64,000 nt of DNA from Bacillota bacterium (GTDB taxonomy: Bacteria > Bacillota_I > Bacilli_A > RF39 > UBA660). The notes beneath the pieces were generated by a model. The model ran no database searches. It was not told the origin of the DNA and saw nothing but the letters and a program-made list of their open reading frames with translations. Below, one piece after another: positions 20,052-27,027 of this stretch (position 1 is its first letter; each line of letters starts with the position of its first letter). The translations under genes and the position numbers were made by a program. Location: positions 33,930-97,929 of the forward strand of contig SVAP01000003.1 in assembly GCA_015059335.1 (NCBI GenBank), read 5' to 3'.

Positions 20052-20243
20052 ATGATGCCAAAACAAAAAAGCAGTAATGTAAAAAGTATATGCTGTTTTA
20101 TACTAGGAATCATAACGATGGGTATTATTAGTATTAGAAGTTTTAGTGTTTATGATATTATTTATTTAGTAATTTTAATATTTTACTTTATAAGATTTTT
20201 ATACTTAATTAGGGTAGAAAGAAGAGATATTACAAAATATTAG
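20052..20243 (+). CDS. Small membrane protein, unknown
   Basis: 63 residues from ATG 20052, preceded by AAAGGAG 11 nt upstream. A basic N-terminus (MMPKQKSSNVK) is followed by two hydrophobic segments: 'SICCFILGIITMGIISI' and 'VYDIIYLVILIFYFI', then a basic tail 'RVERRDITKY'. I recognise no family. It lies between metG and tatD, which are adjacent in Bacillus. A terminator overlaps its last codons, suggesting an independent unit. A longer frame from TTG 20022 has no ribosome-binding site. Confidence 0.6.
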   Translation: MMPKQKSSNVKSICCFILGIITMGIISIRSFSVYDIIYLVILIFYFIRFLYLIRVERRDITKY

Positions 20244-20264
20244 TTTGTTAATATCTCTTTTATT
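20222..20264 (+). terminator. Terminator after small membrane gene
   Basis: AAGAGATATTA (20222-20232) pairs perfectly with TAATATCTCTT (20249-20259), 16-nt loop including the TAG stop, then a T-rich tail. Confidence 0.65.
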
Positions 20265-20265
20265 A

Positions 20266-20274
20266 TGATATACT
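20266..20274 (+). promoter_or_regulatory. Extended -10 promoter for tatD
   Basis: TGATATACT (TG at 20266-20267, TATACT at 20269-20274), just after a terminator and 18 nt before the tatD ATG. No clear -35. Confidence 0.4.
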
Positions 20275-20291
20275 TGTCTTGGTGATAAAAA

Positions 20292-21044
20292 ATGATAGAT
20301 ACACATTGTCATATTGAGATAGAAGATTACAAAAATATTGAACAAATATTAGAAAATTGTAAAAAAAATGGTATAGATAAAATTATAGTTAGTGGTTATG
20401 ATTTAGAAAGTAGTAAAGAAGCTGTAAAACTTGCTGATAAGTATGATGCAATTTATGCTACAGTTGGGTTTCTACCTGAAGTATTGCAAAAAGAGAATTC
20501 TTATGATTTAAATGATCTTGAAATATTATTACAAAACAAAAAAGTTGTAGGTATAGGAGAAATTGGGTTAGACTATTATTGGTATAAAGATAACAAAGAA
20601 GAACAGAAAAAATTATTTATTTCTCAAATAAAACTTGCTTTAAAATATAATAAGCCAATTGTAATACATTGTAGAGAAGCAATACAAGATTGCTATGATG
20701 TTGTTAAAAAATATAGTAATTTAAAAGGTACAATGCATTGTTATAGTGGTAGTGTTGAAATGGCTAAAGAGTTTGTTAAACTTGGATTGTATATCAGTGT
20801 AGGCGGAGTATCAACATTTAAAAATTCTAAAAATATTAAAGAAGTTATAAATGAACTTGACCTTGAATATATTTTATTAGAAACTGATAGTCCATATTTA
20901 ACTCCAGAACCATATAGAGGAAAAAGAAATTATCCTTATTATGTGGGTATTATTGCGGAAAAAATATCAAAAATTAAAAATATTGATTTGAAAACTATAG
21001 AAATTATTACCACATCTAATGCTTGTAAGTTGTTTGACTTTTAG
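20292..21044 (+). CDS. tatD: TatD-family metal-dependent DNase
   Basis: TIM-barrel metal hydrolase. The ligands are present in order: 'DTHCHI' at residues 3-8, 'GEIGLDYYW', 'IVIHCREA', 'GTMHCYSG' and 'ETDSP'. 250 residues is normal for YabD/YcfH-type proteins. The usual 'GIHP' reads 'GFLP' here, a non-ligand position. Ribosome-binding site TTGGTGAT. It lies between metG and a yabE-like gene as in B. subtilis. Confidence 0.93.
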   Translation: MIDTHCHIEIEDYKNIEQILENCKKNGIDKIIVSGYDLESSKEAVKLADKYDAIYATVGFLPEVLQKENSYDLNDLEILLQNKKVVGIGEIGLDYYWYKDNKEEQKKLFISQIKLALKYNKPIVIHCREAIQDCYDVVKKYSNLKGTMHCYSGSVEMAKEFVKLGLYISVGGVSTFKNSKNIKEVINELDLEYILLETDSPYLTPEPYRGKRNYPYYVGIIAEKISKIKNIDLKTIEIITTSNACKLFDF

Positions 21045-21062
21045 ATATGAATATGCTAGAAT
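21034..21062 (+). promoter_or_regulatory. Promoter of yabE-like gene
   Basis: TTGACT (21034-21039, inside the tatD end), 17-nt spacer, TAGAAT (21057-21062) with an extended TG (21054-21055). Confidence 0.65.
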
Positions 21063-21086
21063 AATTTTATACTAAGAGGTGAAAAA

Positions 21087-21740
21087 ATGAAGCATAAGCT
21101 ACCAAAGAGATTTGGAACTATCATCAAGATTTCAATTATTTCTGCTTTCTCAGTATACGTTGTAGTTACTAGTAAAGTTGAAGTAGTACATTCCCTTTCA
21201 ACACCAGAATTAGACACTAATATTGTTCAAAACATCATACCATATGATGTTTATGAAGAGGTTAACGCTAATCTTGATTATGGTGAAAGAAAGGTTATTC
21301 AAGAAGGTATTAATGGTTTAACAATAGAATATAATGGTGTGAAAGTTAATGTTCAAAAACCACAATCAAAGATAATACAAACAGGTAAAAAAATTATTTC
21401 TACAGTTGTTGGGTCTATGACAGGTTATGGTCCGGATTGTGTAGGATGTAGTGGACGTGTTGGCGCTGGACAAGATGTTAGAAACGGAAATATATATTAT
21501 AATGATAAAACATATGGAAAAATAAGAATAATTGCTGCAGATGCTAAATATCCGTATGGTACTATTATGAGAATATCTAATAGTAAAGTTTTAGGTGAAC
21601 CAACATTAGCGATAGTAATGGATAGGGGAAGCGCTATTAAAGGAGACAAAATAGATTTATTATTTGAATCAGAAGCTAGCGTTCCAGGTATTACCACACA
21701 AAAAAATATAACATTAGATATTATAAGATTAGGATGGTAA
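21087..21740 (+). CDS. YabE-like secreted 3D-domain protein
   Basis: 217 residues. The N-terminus is basic (MKHKLPKRFGTIIK) with one membrane segment at about 13-30, so it is anchored or secreted. 'DYGERKVIQEGINGL' near residues 67-81 and 'KIIQTGKK' resemble a short G5 domain. The C-terminus is a 3D (double-psi barrel) domain with the three aspartates seen in 'AADAKYPYGT' and 'VMDRGSAIKGDKIDLLF'. Such proteins act on peptidoglycan (YabE, Rpf-like). The place between tatD and rsmA is that of B. subtilis yabE, which is about twice as long with repeated upstream domains. rnmV, normally next, is missing. Confidence 0.85.
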   Translation: MKHKLPKRFGTIIKISIISAFSVYVVVTSKVEVVHSLSTPELDTNIVQNIIPYDVYEEVNANLDYGERKVIQEGINGLTIEYNGVKVNVQKPQSKIIQTGKKIISTVVGSMTGYGPDCVGCSGRVGAGQDVRNGNIYYNDKTYGKIRIIAADAKYPYGTIMRISNSKVLGEPTLAIVMDRGSAIKGDKIDLLFESEASVPGITTQKNITLDIIRLGW

Positions 21741-21764
21741 ACTCTAGTAAAACTAGAGTTTTTT
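21740..21764 (+). terminator. Terminator after yabE-like gene
   Basis: AACTCTAGT (21740-21748), loop AAA, ACTAGAGTT (21752-21760), T run. Confidence 0.85.
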
Positions 21765-21780
21765 ATTATTTAAAATGTAC

Positions 21781-21809
21781 TTGATTATAAGATATTTATA
21801 ATATATAAT
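21781..21809 (+). promoter_or_regulatory. Promoter of rsmA
   Basis: TTGATT (21781-21786), 17-nt spacer, TATAAT (21804-21809). Confidence 0.65.
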
Positions 21810-21833
21810 TAATCTGTTGATTGGAGAAATATT

Positions 21834-22619
21834 ATGGAACATAATTTTAAGAAAAAATACGGTCAAAATTTTTTGAAAGATAACAATATATTAGATAAAA
21901 TTGCTAATAGCGTTGAAATTAGCAATGACGATTTAATTATAGAAATAGGACCTGGTAGTGGAGCTCTCACTGAAAAACTTATAAAAAAATCAAAAAAATT
22001 GATTTGTTTTGAAATTGACACAGATTTAAAAAAATATCTGGAAATATATGAATCAATGGGTGCAAAAATAGTATATGGTGATTTTTTGAAACAAAATGTT
22101 ATTGAGATTATTAATGAATATAAATATAAAAATTTATATATAATTGCTAATCTTCCATATTATATAACTACTCCAATTATTGAAAAAATAATAAATGATA
22201 AATTATTGGTTGATAATTGTATATTCATGGTACAAAAAGAAGTTGCAGATAGATTAAAAGCAAAGGTTGGTACTAAACAATATAACTCATTAACAATCTT
22301 TATAGATTATTATTTTGAAGTCAATAAGTTATTTGATGTTAACAGAAATTCCTTTTATCCAAAACCTAATGTTGATAGTACAATAATATCTTTGAAAAAA
22401 AGAAAAAATTATAGGGTAACACTAAATAATGAAAAAATATTTTTTAAACTAATAAGAGACGCCTTTACTTATAAAAGAAAAACTTTAAGAAATAATTTAA
22501 AAAGTTATAATCTTGATATAATTTCTAAAGTTTTAGAAAAATACAACTTAGATCTTAATGTACGTGCAGAAAATCTTAATATAGAAATATTTGCTGATAT
22601 ATCTAATTCCTTGTCATAA
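21834..22619 (+). CDS. rsmA: 16S rRNA dimethyladenosine transferase RsmA/KsgA
   Basis: Dimethylates A1518 and A1519 in helix 45 of 16S rRNA. Motifs: 'KKYGQNFLKDNNILDKI' at the N-terminus, SAM motif I 'IIEIGPGSGALTEKL', and the catalytic 'NLPYYITTPI'. 261 residues. Ribosome-binding site TTGGAGAAA. It sits in the conserved yabE-rsmA-yabG-veg order. A terminator hairpin overlaps its last codons. Confidence 0.97.
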   Translation: MEHNFKKKYGQNFLKDNNILDKIANSVEISNDDLIIEIGPGSGALTEKLIKKSKKLICFEIDTDLKKYLEIYESMGAKIVYGDFLKQNVIEIINEYKYKNLYIIANLPYYITTPIIEKIINDKLLVDNCIFMVQKEVADRLKAKVGTKQYNSLTIFIDYYFEVNKLFDVNRNSFYPKPNVDSTIISLKKRKNYRVTLNNEKIFFKLIRDAFTYKRKTLRNNLKSYNLDIISKVLEKYNLDLNVRAENLNIEIFADISNSLS

Positions 22620-22634
22620 TTGACAAGGCTTTTT
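22609..22634 (+). terminator. Terminator after rsmA
   Basis: CCTTGTCA (22609-22616), loop TAAT, TGACAAGG (22621-22628), CTTTTT. The stop codon lies in the loop. Confidence 0.85.
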
Positions 22635-22658
22635 CATATCGTTATATGGGTGAATTAA

Positions 22659-23450
22659 ATGAATCTAAAAATTGGTGATTTAGTAACCAGAAATTCATAT
22701 AACAATGATACTGTATTCAAAGTTATTAAAATTGATAGTAACAATGTATATTTAAAAGGAGTAACTATAAGATTGTATGCGGATAGTGATGTTTCAGATT
22801 TAGCGCCATATGATAAGAAAGAAACAGAAATAATTGAAAGCGACAATAGAAAATTTGAACAAATTAAGGATTCACTTAATCTTGATAGAAATGAATATTT
22901 TTACTTACCAGGAAGAATATTACATATAGATGGTGATAAAGAGTATTTAGATAGATGTCTCAAATTTTATAAAGATTATAACATTTTAGCTTATGGTGTA
23001 CATTCGAAAGAAAACGAAGTCTCAAAAAATATTAGACGTTATTTAGAAGAAACAAATGCGGATATCGTTGTTATTACTGGCCACGATGCATATTATAAAA
23101 AAAAGGGGGCACAAACTGATTTAAATGCATATAAAAATAGCGATAACTTTGTTAAATCTATAAAAGAAGCTAGGAAATATGAAAAAGCTCACGATAAATT
23201 AATAATAATTGCAGGAGCTTGTCAATCAGATTACGAAGAATTAATTAAAGCTGGCGCCAACTTTGCTTCTAGCCCTAAAAGAATTAATATTCATGCTTTA
23301 GACCCAGCTATAATTGCCACGATGATAGGATTAACAGATAAAGGTGACGATATTGATTTGATAGGAATTTTATCTAAAACAAAGTATGGTTCTGATGGGA
23401 TTGGTGGTATAAAAACAAAAGGTACCATGTATGTAGGTTATCCAAGATAA
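22659..23450 (+). CDS. yabG: Sporulation-specific protease YabG
   Basis: In Bacillus, YabG is a mother-cell protease that trims spore coat proteins for cross-linking. The family pattern is clear: 'KIGDLVTRNSYNNDTVFKVI', 'RLYADSDVSDLAP', 'PGRILHIDGDKEYLDRC', 'DIVVITGHDAYYKK', 'IIAGACQSDYEELIKAGANF' and 'IHALDPAIIATM'. 263 residues is slightly shorter than the B. subtilis 290. Ribosome-binding site GGGTGAA. It is next to veg as in Bacillus. This is one of the strongest sporulation markers in the window, as the family is found only in spore formers to my knowledge. Confidence 0.95.
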   Translation: MNLKIGDLVTRNSYNNDTVFKVIKIDSNNVYLKGVTIRLYADSDVSDLAPYDKKETEIIESDNRKFEQIKDSLNLDRNEYFYLPGRILHIDGDKEYLDRCLKFYKDYNILAYGVHSKENEVSKNIRRYLEETNADIVVITGHDAYYKKKGAQTDLNAYKNSDNFVKSIKEARKYEKAHDKLIIIAGACQSDYEELIKAGANFASSPKRINIHALDPAIIATMIGLTDKGDDIDLIGILSKTKYGSDGIGGIKTKGTMYVGYPR

Positions 23451-23459
23451 GGAGAAAAT

Positions 23460-23678
23460 ATGACAATATCAAAAATTAAAGAGGATTTAACTGAAAATTT
23501 AGGAAATAGAGTTAAAATTACATTTAATGTAGGAAGAAATAAAATAGAAGAGTTTGATGCCATAATAAAAGAAACATATAGATTTATCTTTGTTGTTGAG
23601 ACTGAAAACGAAAATAAATCATTTAGCTATTCTGATGTGCTTACAAAAACTGTACAAATACAATTTAAACAACAGTAA
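23460..23678 (+). CDS. veg: Veg protein (biofilm/sporulation-locus protein)
   Basis: 72 residues; 'GNRVKITFNVGRNKIEEFDA', then 'ETYRFIFVVE' and 'KSFSYSDVLTKTVQIQF' align with Veg of B. subtilis, where it stimulates biofilm formation and is very strongly expressed. 9 nt after yabG with an AAGGAGAA ribosome-binding site, so probably also read from yabG transcripts. No matching terminator is clear before the spoVG promoter. Confidence 0.92.
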   Translation: MTISKIKEDLTENLGNRVKITFNVGRNKIEEFDAIIKETYRFIFVVETENENKSFSYSDVLTKTVQIQFKQQ

Positions 23679-23723
23679 TTGCATATTAAAAATAAAAAAA
23701 CGACATTTTATTTAAAAAAACAA

Positions 23724-23752
23724 TTGCATTTTTATTTTCTTTTATATATAAT
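23724..23752 (+). promoter_or_regulatory. Promoter of spoVG
   Basis: TTGCAT (23724-23729), 17-nt spacer, TATAAT (23747-23752): a housekeeping-type promoter. B. subtilis spoVG uses sigma-H; that pattern was not recognised here. Confidence 0.6.
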
Positions 23753-23794
23753 TTAAGTATAGGAGCATATATGCTTCGGAAGGAGAGGGTCGTC

Positions 23795-24055
23795 TTGAAA
23801 ATTACATCTGTTACAGTACGTAAAATTGAAAAAGAAAATTCACGTATGAAAGGAATTGCATCAGTATTAATTGATGATAGTTTTGCAGTTCATGATATTA
23901 GAATAATAGAGGGAGATAATGGGCTATTTATCGCAATGCCTAGCAGAAAAACTCCAACTGGAGGATATAGAGATATAGCGCATCCAATTAATCCAGAAGT
24001 TCGTAAATTATTTGAACAAGCTATATTAGATGAATATAATAAAGAAGAAGAATAA
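23795..24055 (+). CDS. spoVG: SpoVG, RNA/DNA-binding regulator
   Basis: Small regulator affecting septation and cell-envelope genes; homologues bind nucleic acids. 'NSRMKGIASVLIDDSFAVHD', 'NGLFIAMPSRKTPTGGYRDI' and 'AHPINPEVR' are the family core. Family comparison favours TTG 23795 as start (MKITSVTVRK, 86 residues) with AGGAG 9 nt upstream. An in-frame ATG at 23771 has its own AGGAG 5 nt upstream; a hairpin GGAGCATA/TATGCTTC (23762-23777) would cover that first ribosome-binding site and ATG, so start choice might be regulated. The TTG start is inference. Confidence 0.95.
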   Translation: MKITSVTVRKIEKENSRMKGIASVLIDDSFAVHDIRIIEGDNGLFIAMPSRKTPTGGYRDIAHPINPEVRKLFEQAILDEYNKEEE

Positions 24056-24080
24056 AACTTGGTAATTACCAGGTTTTTTA
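24055..24080 (+). terminator. Terminator after spoVG
   Basis: AAACTTGGT (24055-24063), loop AATT, ACCAGGTTT (24068-24076), T run; one G-U pair. Confidence 0.8.
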
Positions 24081-24109
24081 ATTTGTATCAAATTAGTATT
24101 AAAGTCTTT

Positions 24110-24137
24110 TCATATTTTTAGTTATAGTACATATATT
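24110..24137 (+). promoter_or_regulatory. Possible sigma-E-type promoter of yabPQ
   Basis: TCATATT (24110-24116), 13-nt spacer, CATATATT (24130-24137), close to the mother-cell consensus kmATATT / CATACAnT (usual spacer 14-15). yabP is sigma-E controlled in B. subtilis. Confidence 0.4.
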
Positions 24138-24158
24138 ATATTAAAAGGAGAGATATTA

Positions 24159-24452
24159 ATGGACAAAGTACAAGAATTAGATACAATTATAACTCATACA
24201 ATTGCATTAACAGAAAGAAAAAACATCACAATTTCCGGTGTTAAAAAAATTGAAAGCTTTGATAATGAAGAATTTATTATTGAAACATTAATGGGATATG
24301 TAGTAGTTAAAGGGGAACAATTAGAAATAATAAAATTAGATACTTATCAGGGAAGTATTGCAATTAAAGGAAAAATAAATTCAATAACTTATGTAGATGA
24401 TGAAAAAACTAGAGAAAAGGACGAGGGACTATTTAATAGATTGTTTAAATAA
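24159..24452 (+). CDS. yabP: Sporulation protein YabP
   Basis: 97-residue member of the YabP/YqfC family of mother-cell proteins needed for cortex formation in B. subtilis. Diagnostic stretch: 'ISGVKKIESFDNEEFIIET' and 'LMGYVVVKGEQLEIIKLD', followed by 'GSIAIKGKINSITYVDDE'. Ribosome-binding site AAAGGAGA. It overlaps yabQ by one base (TAATG), so the two form an operon. YabN and YabO, which precede it in Bacillus, are absent. Confidence 0.93.
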   Translation: MDKVQELDTIITHTIALTERKNITISGVKKIESFDNEEFIIETLMGYVVVKGEQLEIIKLDTYQGSIAIKGKINSITYVDDEKTREKDEGLFNRLFK

Positions 24453-24778
24453 TGGAATTAATAATACAAATAAAATCTCTTTTGTTCTCGTTTGTTTTTG
24501 GAATTATTTTTTCTATCACAACAAGTATATTAGAAAAAATTATTTATCATAAGAAAATTATTTTTGAAATTATTAATACCTTTTTAATATCTATTTTCTT
24601 TTGCTTGTTATACTTTATATGTATCAAAAATATTAATAACGGAATTATTCATATATATTTTATAATGATGGTTTTATTTGGTGTGGTTCTAGATAAATAT
24701 ATATTTAAACTTGGATATAAGCTAAAAATTATAATAAAAAAACTTACTATTAATTTTAATAAGAATAAAAACACTTGA
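24452..24778 (+). CDS. yabQ: Spore cortex membrane protein YabQ
   Basis: 108 residues with four hydrophobic segments over about 8-90 ('LLFSFVFGIIFSITTSILE', 'FLISIFFCLLYFICI', 'IYFIMMVLFGVVLDKYIF') and a basic tail, matching the topology of YabQ, which localises to the outer forespore membrane. Sequence similarity is modest; the position after yabP and before divIC is exactly that of B. subtilis yabQ, which carries much of the assignment. It is shorter than the B. subtilis protein (about 211 residues). Confidence 0.82.
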   Translation: MELIIQIKSLLFSFVFGIIFSITTSILEKIIYHKKIIFEIINTFLISIFFCLLYFICIKNINNGIIHIYFIMMVLFGVVLDKYIFKLGYKLKIIIKKLTINFNKNKNT

Positions 24779-24820
24779 CATCATTTAACACTATTTAAAC
24801 AAAAAATATAAAAAGCATAT

Positions 24821-24848
24821 TTTACAATTTAAGTATAAATGTTATAAT
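24821..24848 (+). promoter_or_regulatory. Promoter of divIC
   Basis: TTTACA (24821-24826), 16-nt spacer, TATAAT (24843-24848). Confidence 0.6.
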
Positions 24849-24874
24849 TATATATACTAGGGGTGGTGTATTAT

Positions 24875-25168
24875 ATGCCGAAGAAAAAGAAAAAAAGAAG
24901 AATAAAGAACAAAACTATATTACTAACTATTGTGTCGTTAGTTGTAATTATAGTTTCAACATATGTTTTTACTACTTACTTTTTAGAAATATACAACATA
25001 CACAAGGAAAAGGAAACGTTAACAACTGAAATAGCAGAATTAAATGAACAAGAAGAAAAATTGGAGAATGAAGTTTTAAAATTACAAGACCCTGAGTATA
25101 TAGCAAGATATGCAAGAGAAAAATATTCTTATTCAAAAGATGGAGAATATATTATTAAGTTACCATAA
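24875..25168 (+). CDS. divIC: Cell-division protein DivIC (FtsB-like)
   Basis: Septal membrane protein that pairs with FtsL and DivIB. 97 residues: a lysine/arginine-rich cytoplasmic start (MPKKKKKRRIKNK), one membrane segment at about 16-38 ('ILLTIVSLVVIIVSTYVF'), then a coiled coil of E/K/L heptads and the conserved 'DPEYIARYAREKYSYSKDGE' end. Start ATG 24875 is placed by AGGGGTGG 8 nt upstream; GTG codons at 24863 and 24866 lie within that site. Followed by its own terminator. Confidence 0.92.
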   Translation: MPKKKKKRRIKNKTILLTIVSLVVIIVSTYVFTTYFLEIYNIHKEKETLTTEIAELNEQEEKLENEVLKLQDPEYIARYAREKYSYSKDGEYIIKLP

Positions 25169-25200
25169 AAGATATGTCAAATTAATGACTATCTTTTTAT
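25167..25200 (+). terminator. Terminator after divIC
   Basis: AAAAGATA-T-GTCA (25167-25179, one bulge), 6-nt loop, TGACTATCTTTT (25186-25197) and a T-rich tail. Confidence 0.7.
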
Positions 25201-25253
25201 TTTGACATTTTTTACTATTTTAATATCATAAACTAGTGCAACAGGTGATTAAC

Positions 25254-25697
25254 ATGAGTATTAGAAAAATATTAAGAATGATTATAATAACATGTAATGT
25301 TTTGTTTCTTTTTAAATATGAAATATATAATGAACCAATTTTTATATTCATTTTATATGTTATTTTTAACAAAAACAAATATTTTATTTTGTTTCTAAGT
25401 TGTACTATGTTTTTAAAGTTTAATATTACTTATTTTTTTAAAAATATAATATTTTTTATAATGTTTGAAATATTTTTAATAATTCTAACTGATCACAAAA
25501 TAAATACAAAAGGGAAATATAGAATATTTTTATTGACATTTTTTATTTATTTAGTTTTAATAAATGTATTCGAACCAATTGTATATAATTATAAAAGATT
25601 ATATGAATCTATTTGGTTATATATTTTAAATCTATTTATATATAAAATTTTTATTAAAACTAATCTATTTGTTAAAGGAAGCGATTATATTGAATGA
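25254..25697 (+). CDS. Polytopic membrane protein, unknown, in the spoIIE position
   Basis: 147 residues from ATG 25254 (AGGTG 6 nt upstream). About five hydrophobic, Phe/Ile-rich segments, e.g. 'MIIITCNVLFLFKY', 'FIFILYVIFN', 'YFILFLSCTMFL', 'IIFFIMFEIFLIILT' and 'FLLTFFIYLVLINVF'. No motif or family recognised. In B. subtilis the divIC-tilS interval holds yabR and spoIIE (a ten-segment membrane phosphatase). This protein lacks any phosphatase part; a relation to the SpoIIE membrane domain is only a thought from position. It overlaps the tilS start by 8 nt. Confidence 0.65.
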   Translation: MSIRKILRMIIITCNVLFLFKYEIYNEPIFIFILYVIFNKNKYFILFLSCTMFLKFNITYFFKNIIFFIMFEIFLIILTDHKINTKGKYRIFLLTFFIYLVLINVFEPIVYNYKRLYESIWLYILNLFIYKIFIKTNLFVKGSDYIE

Positions 25698-27027
25698 AGT
25701 AATTAAATTTTTGAAAAATGATATTTTTGATGAAGAAAATTTGTCAGTCGTAGTAGCGTGTTCTGGAGGACCAGACTCTATGGCACTTTTAGATGTTATA
25801 TTAAAATTTAAAGAAAAGAGAAATGTTAGAATTATATGCGCTCATGTTAATCATAAACTTAGATTAGAAAGTGAACAAGAAAAAAAAGATGTTCAAGAGT
25901 ATTGTGAAGAAAATAAAATTATTTTTGAATATATGGAAATAAAAAAATACAATAATGATAACTTTCACGTACAAGCAAGAAATATCAGATATAAATTTTT
26001 TGATGAATTAATGAAAAAATATAATGCAAAATATTTATTTACTGCGCATCATGGTGATGATTTGATTGAAACTGTTTTAATGAGAATTACAAGAGGGTCA
26101 ACTGTAAATGGGTATAGTGGATTTAGTAAAATAACAAAAAAATCCAATTATTACGTTGTTAAACCTCTAATTTGTGTTACAAAACAACAATTATTGGAAT
26201 ATGTTGAAGAAAACAATATTAAATATGCAATTGACAAATCAAACGATAAGACAATATATACTAGAAATAGATATAGGAAGAATATGTTACCATTTTTGAA
26301 GCAAGAAAATAAAAATGTTCATTTAAAATATCTTAAATTCAGTGAACAACTTATAAAATATGAAAACTATATTCAAAATGAAGTTAATAAAATTATGCCA
26401 TCAGTATTATCTAATAATGTTTTAAATATTGATTTATTCAATAATTTAGATATTGTTATTAAAGAAAAAATTATAGGACATATATTAGAACAAATTTATA
26501 AAGATGATATTTCTTATCTTTCTGATATACATATTAATCAAATATTGTTGTTGATAATGTCTAATAAACCAAATGCATCAATTAATTTGCCAAAAGGAAT
26601 TAAAATCATAAAAGAATATAATAAACTATATTTTAATAATCCGTATTTTAAAAAACAGGATTTTAAAATATTATTAGAAGATGAAATTAATATTGACAAC
26701 AATAAAATAAAAATTGTTTCTGAATCAAATGATTTTTCTAATTATACAATTAGATTAAATAAAAATGATATTAAACTTCCTTTATATATAAGAAATATAA
26801 ATACATCTGATAAAATGTATGTTAAAGGAATGAATGGTTCAAAAAAAATTAAAGATATTTATATAGATTTAAAAATCCCTAAAGAAAAAAGAAACAGATT
26901 ACCAATATTAGTTGATAGTGATGATAATATTTTGTGGTTGCCAGGTTTAAAAAAGTCAAAATATGATAAATCAAAAGATGGAAATTGTGATATAATAATA
27001 AGGTATATTGAAAAAGGAGGAAAATGA
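25690..27027 (+). CDS. tilS: tRNA(Ile)-lysidine synthetase
   Basis: Modifies C34 of tRNA-Ile(CAU) to lysidine so that it reads AUA, an essential step. The N-type ATP-PPase loop 'SGGPDSMALL' is at residues 25-34, with 'CAHVNHKLRLES' and 'TAHHGDDLIETVLMRITRG' in the catalytic domain. C-terminal TilS substrate-binding domains follow ('MKGMNGSKKIKDIYIDLKIP' region). I chose TTG 25690 (AAAGGAAG 9 nt upstream; 445 residues). hprT, usual between tilS and ftsH, is missing. The stop overlaps the first of two ftsH ATG codons. Confidence 0.96.
   Translation: MNEVIKFLKNDIFDEENLSVVVACSGGPDSMALLDVILKFKEKRNVRIICAHVNHKLRLESEQEKKDVQEYCEENKIIFEYMEIKKYNNDNFHVQARNIRYKFFDELMKKYNAKYLFTAHHGDDLIETVLMRITRGSTVNGYSGFSKITKKSNYYVVKPLICVTKQQLLEYVEENNIKYAIDKSNDKTIYTRNRYRKNMLPFLKQENKNVHLKYLKFSEQLIKYENYIQNEVNKIMPSVLSNNVLNIDLFNNLDIVIKEKIIGHILEQIYKDDISYLSDIHINQILLLIMSNKPNASINLPKGIKIIKEYNKLYFNNPYFKKQDFKILLEDEINIDNNKIKIVSESNDFSNYTIRLNKNDIKLPLYIRNINTSDKMYVKGMNGSKKIKDIYIDLKIPKEKRNRLPILVDSDDNILWLPGLKKSKYDKSKDGNCDIIIRYIEKGGK

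Noticed and set aside
22635..22643. CATATCGTT before yabG as a sigma-K/E -10
   Set aside because: It sits too close to the ribosome-binding site and start of yabG and has no recognisable -35.
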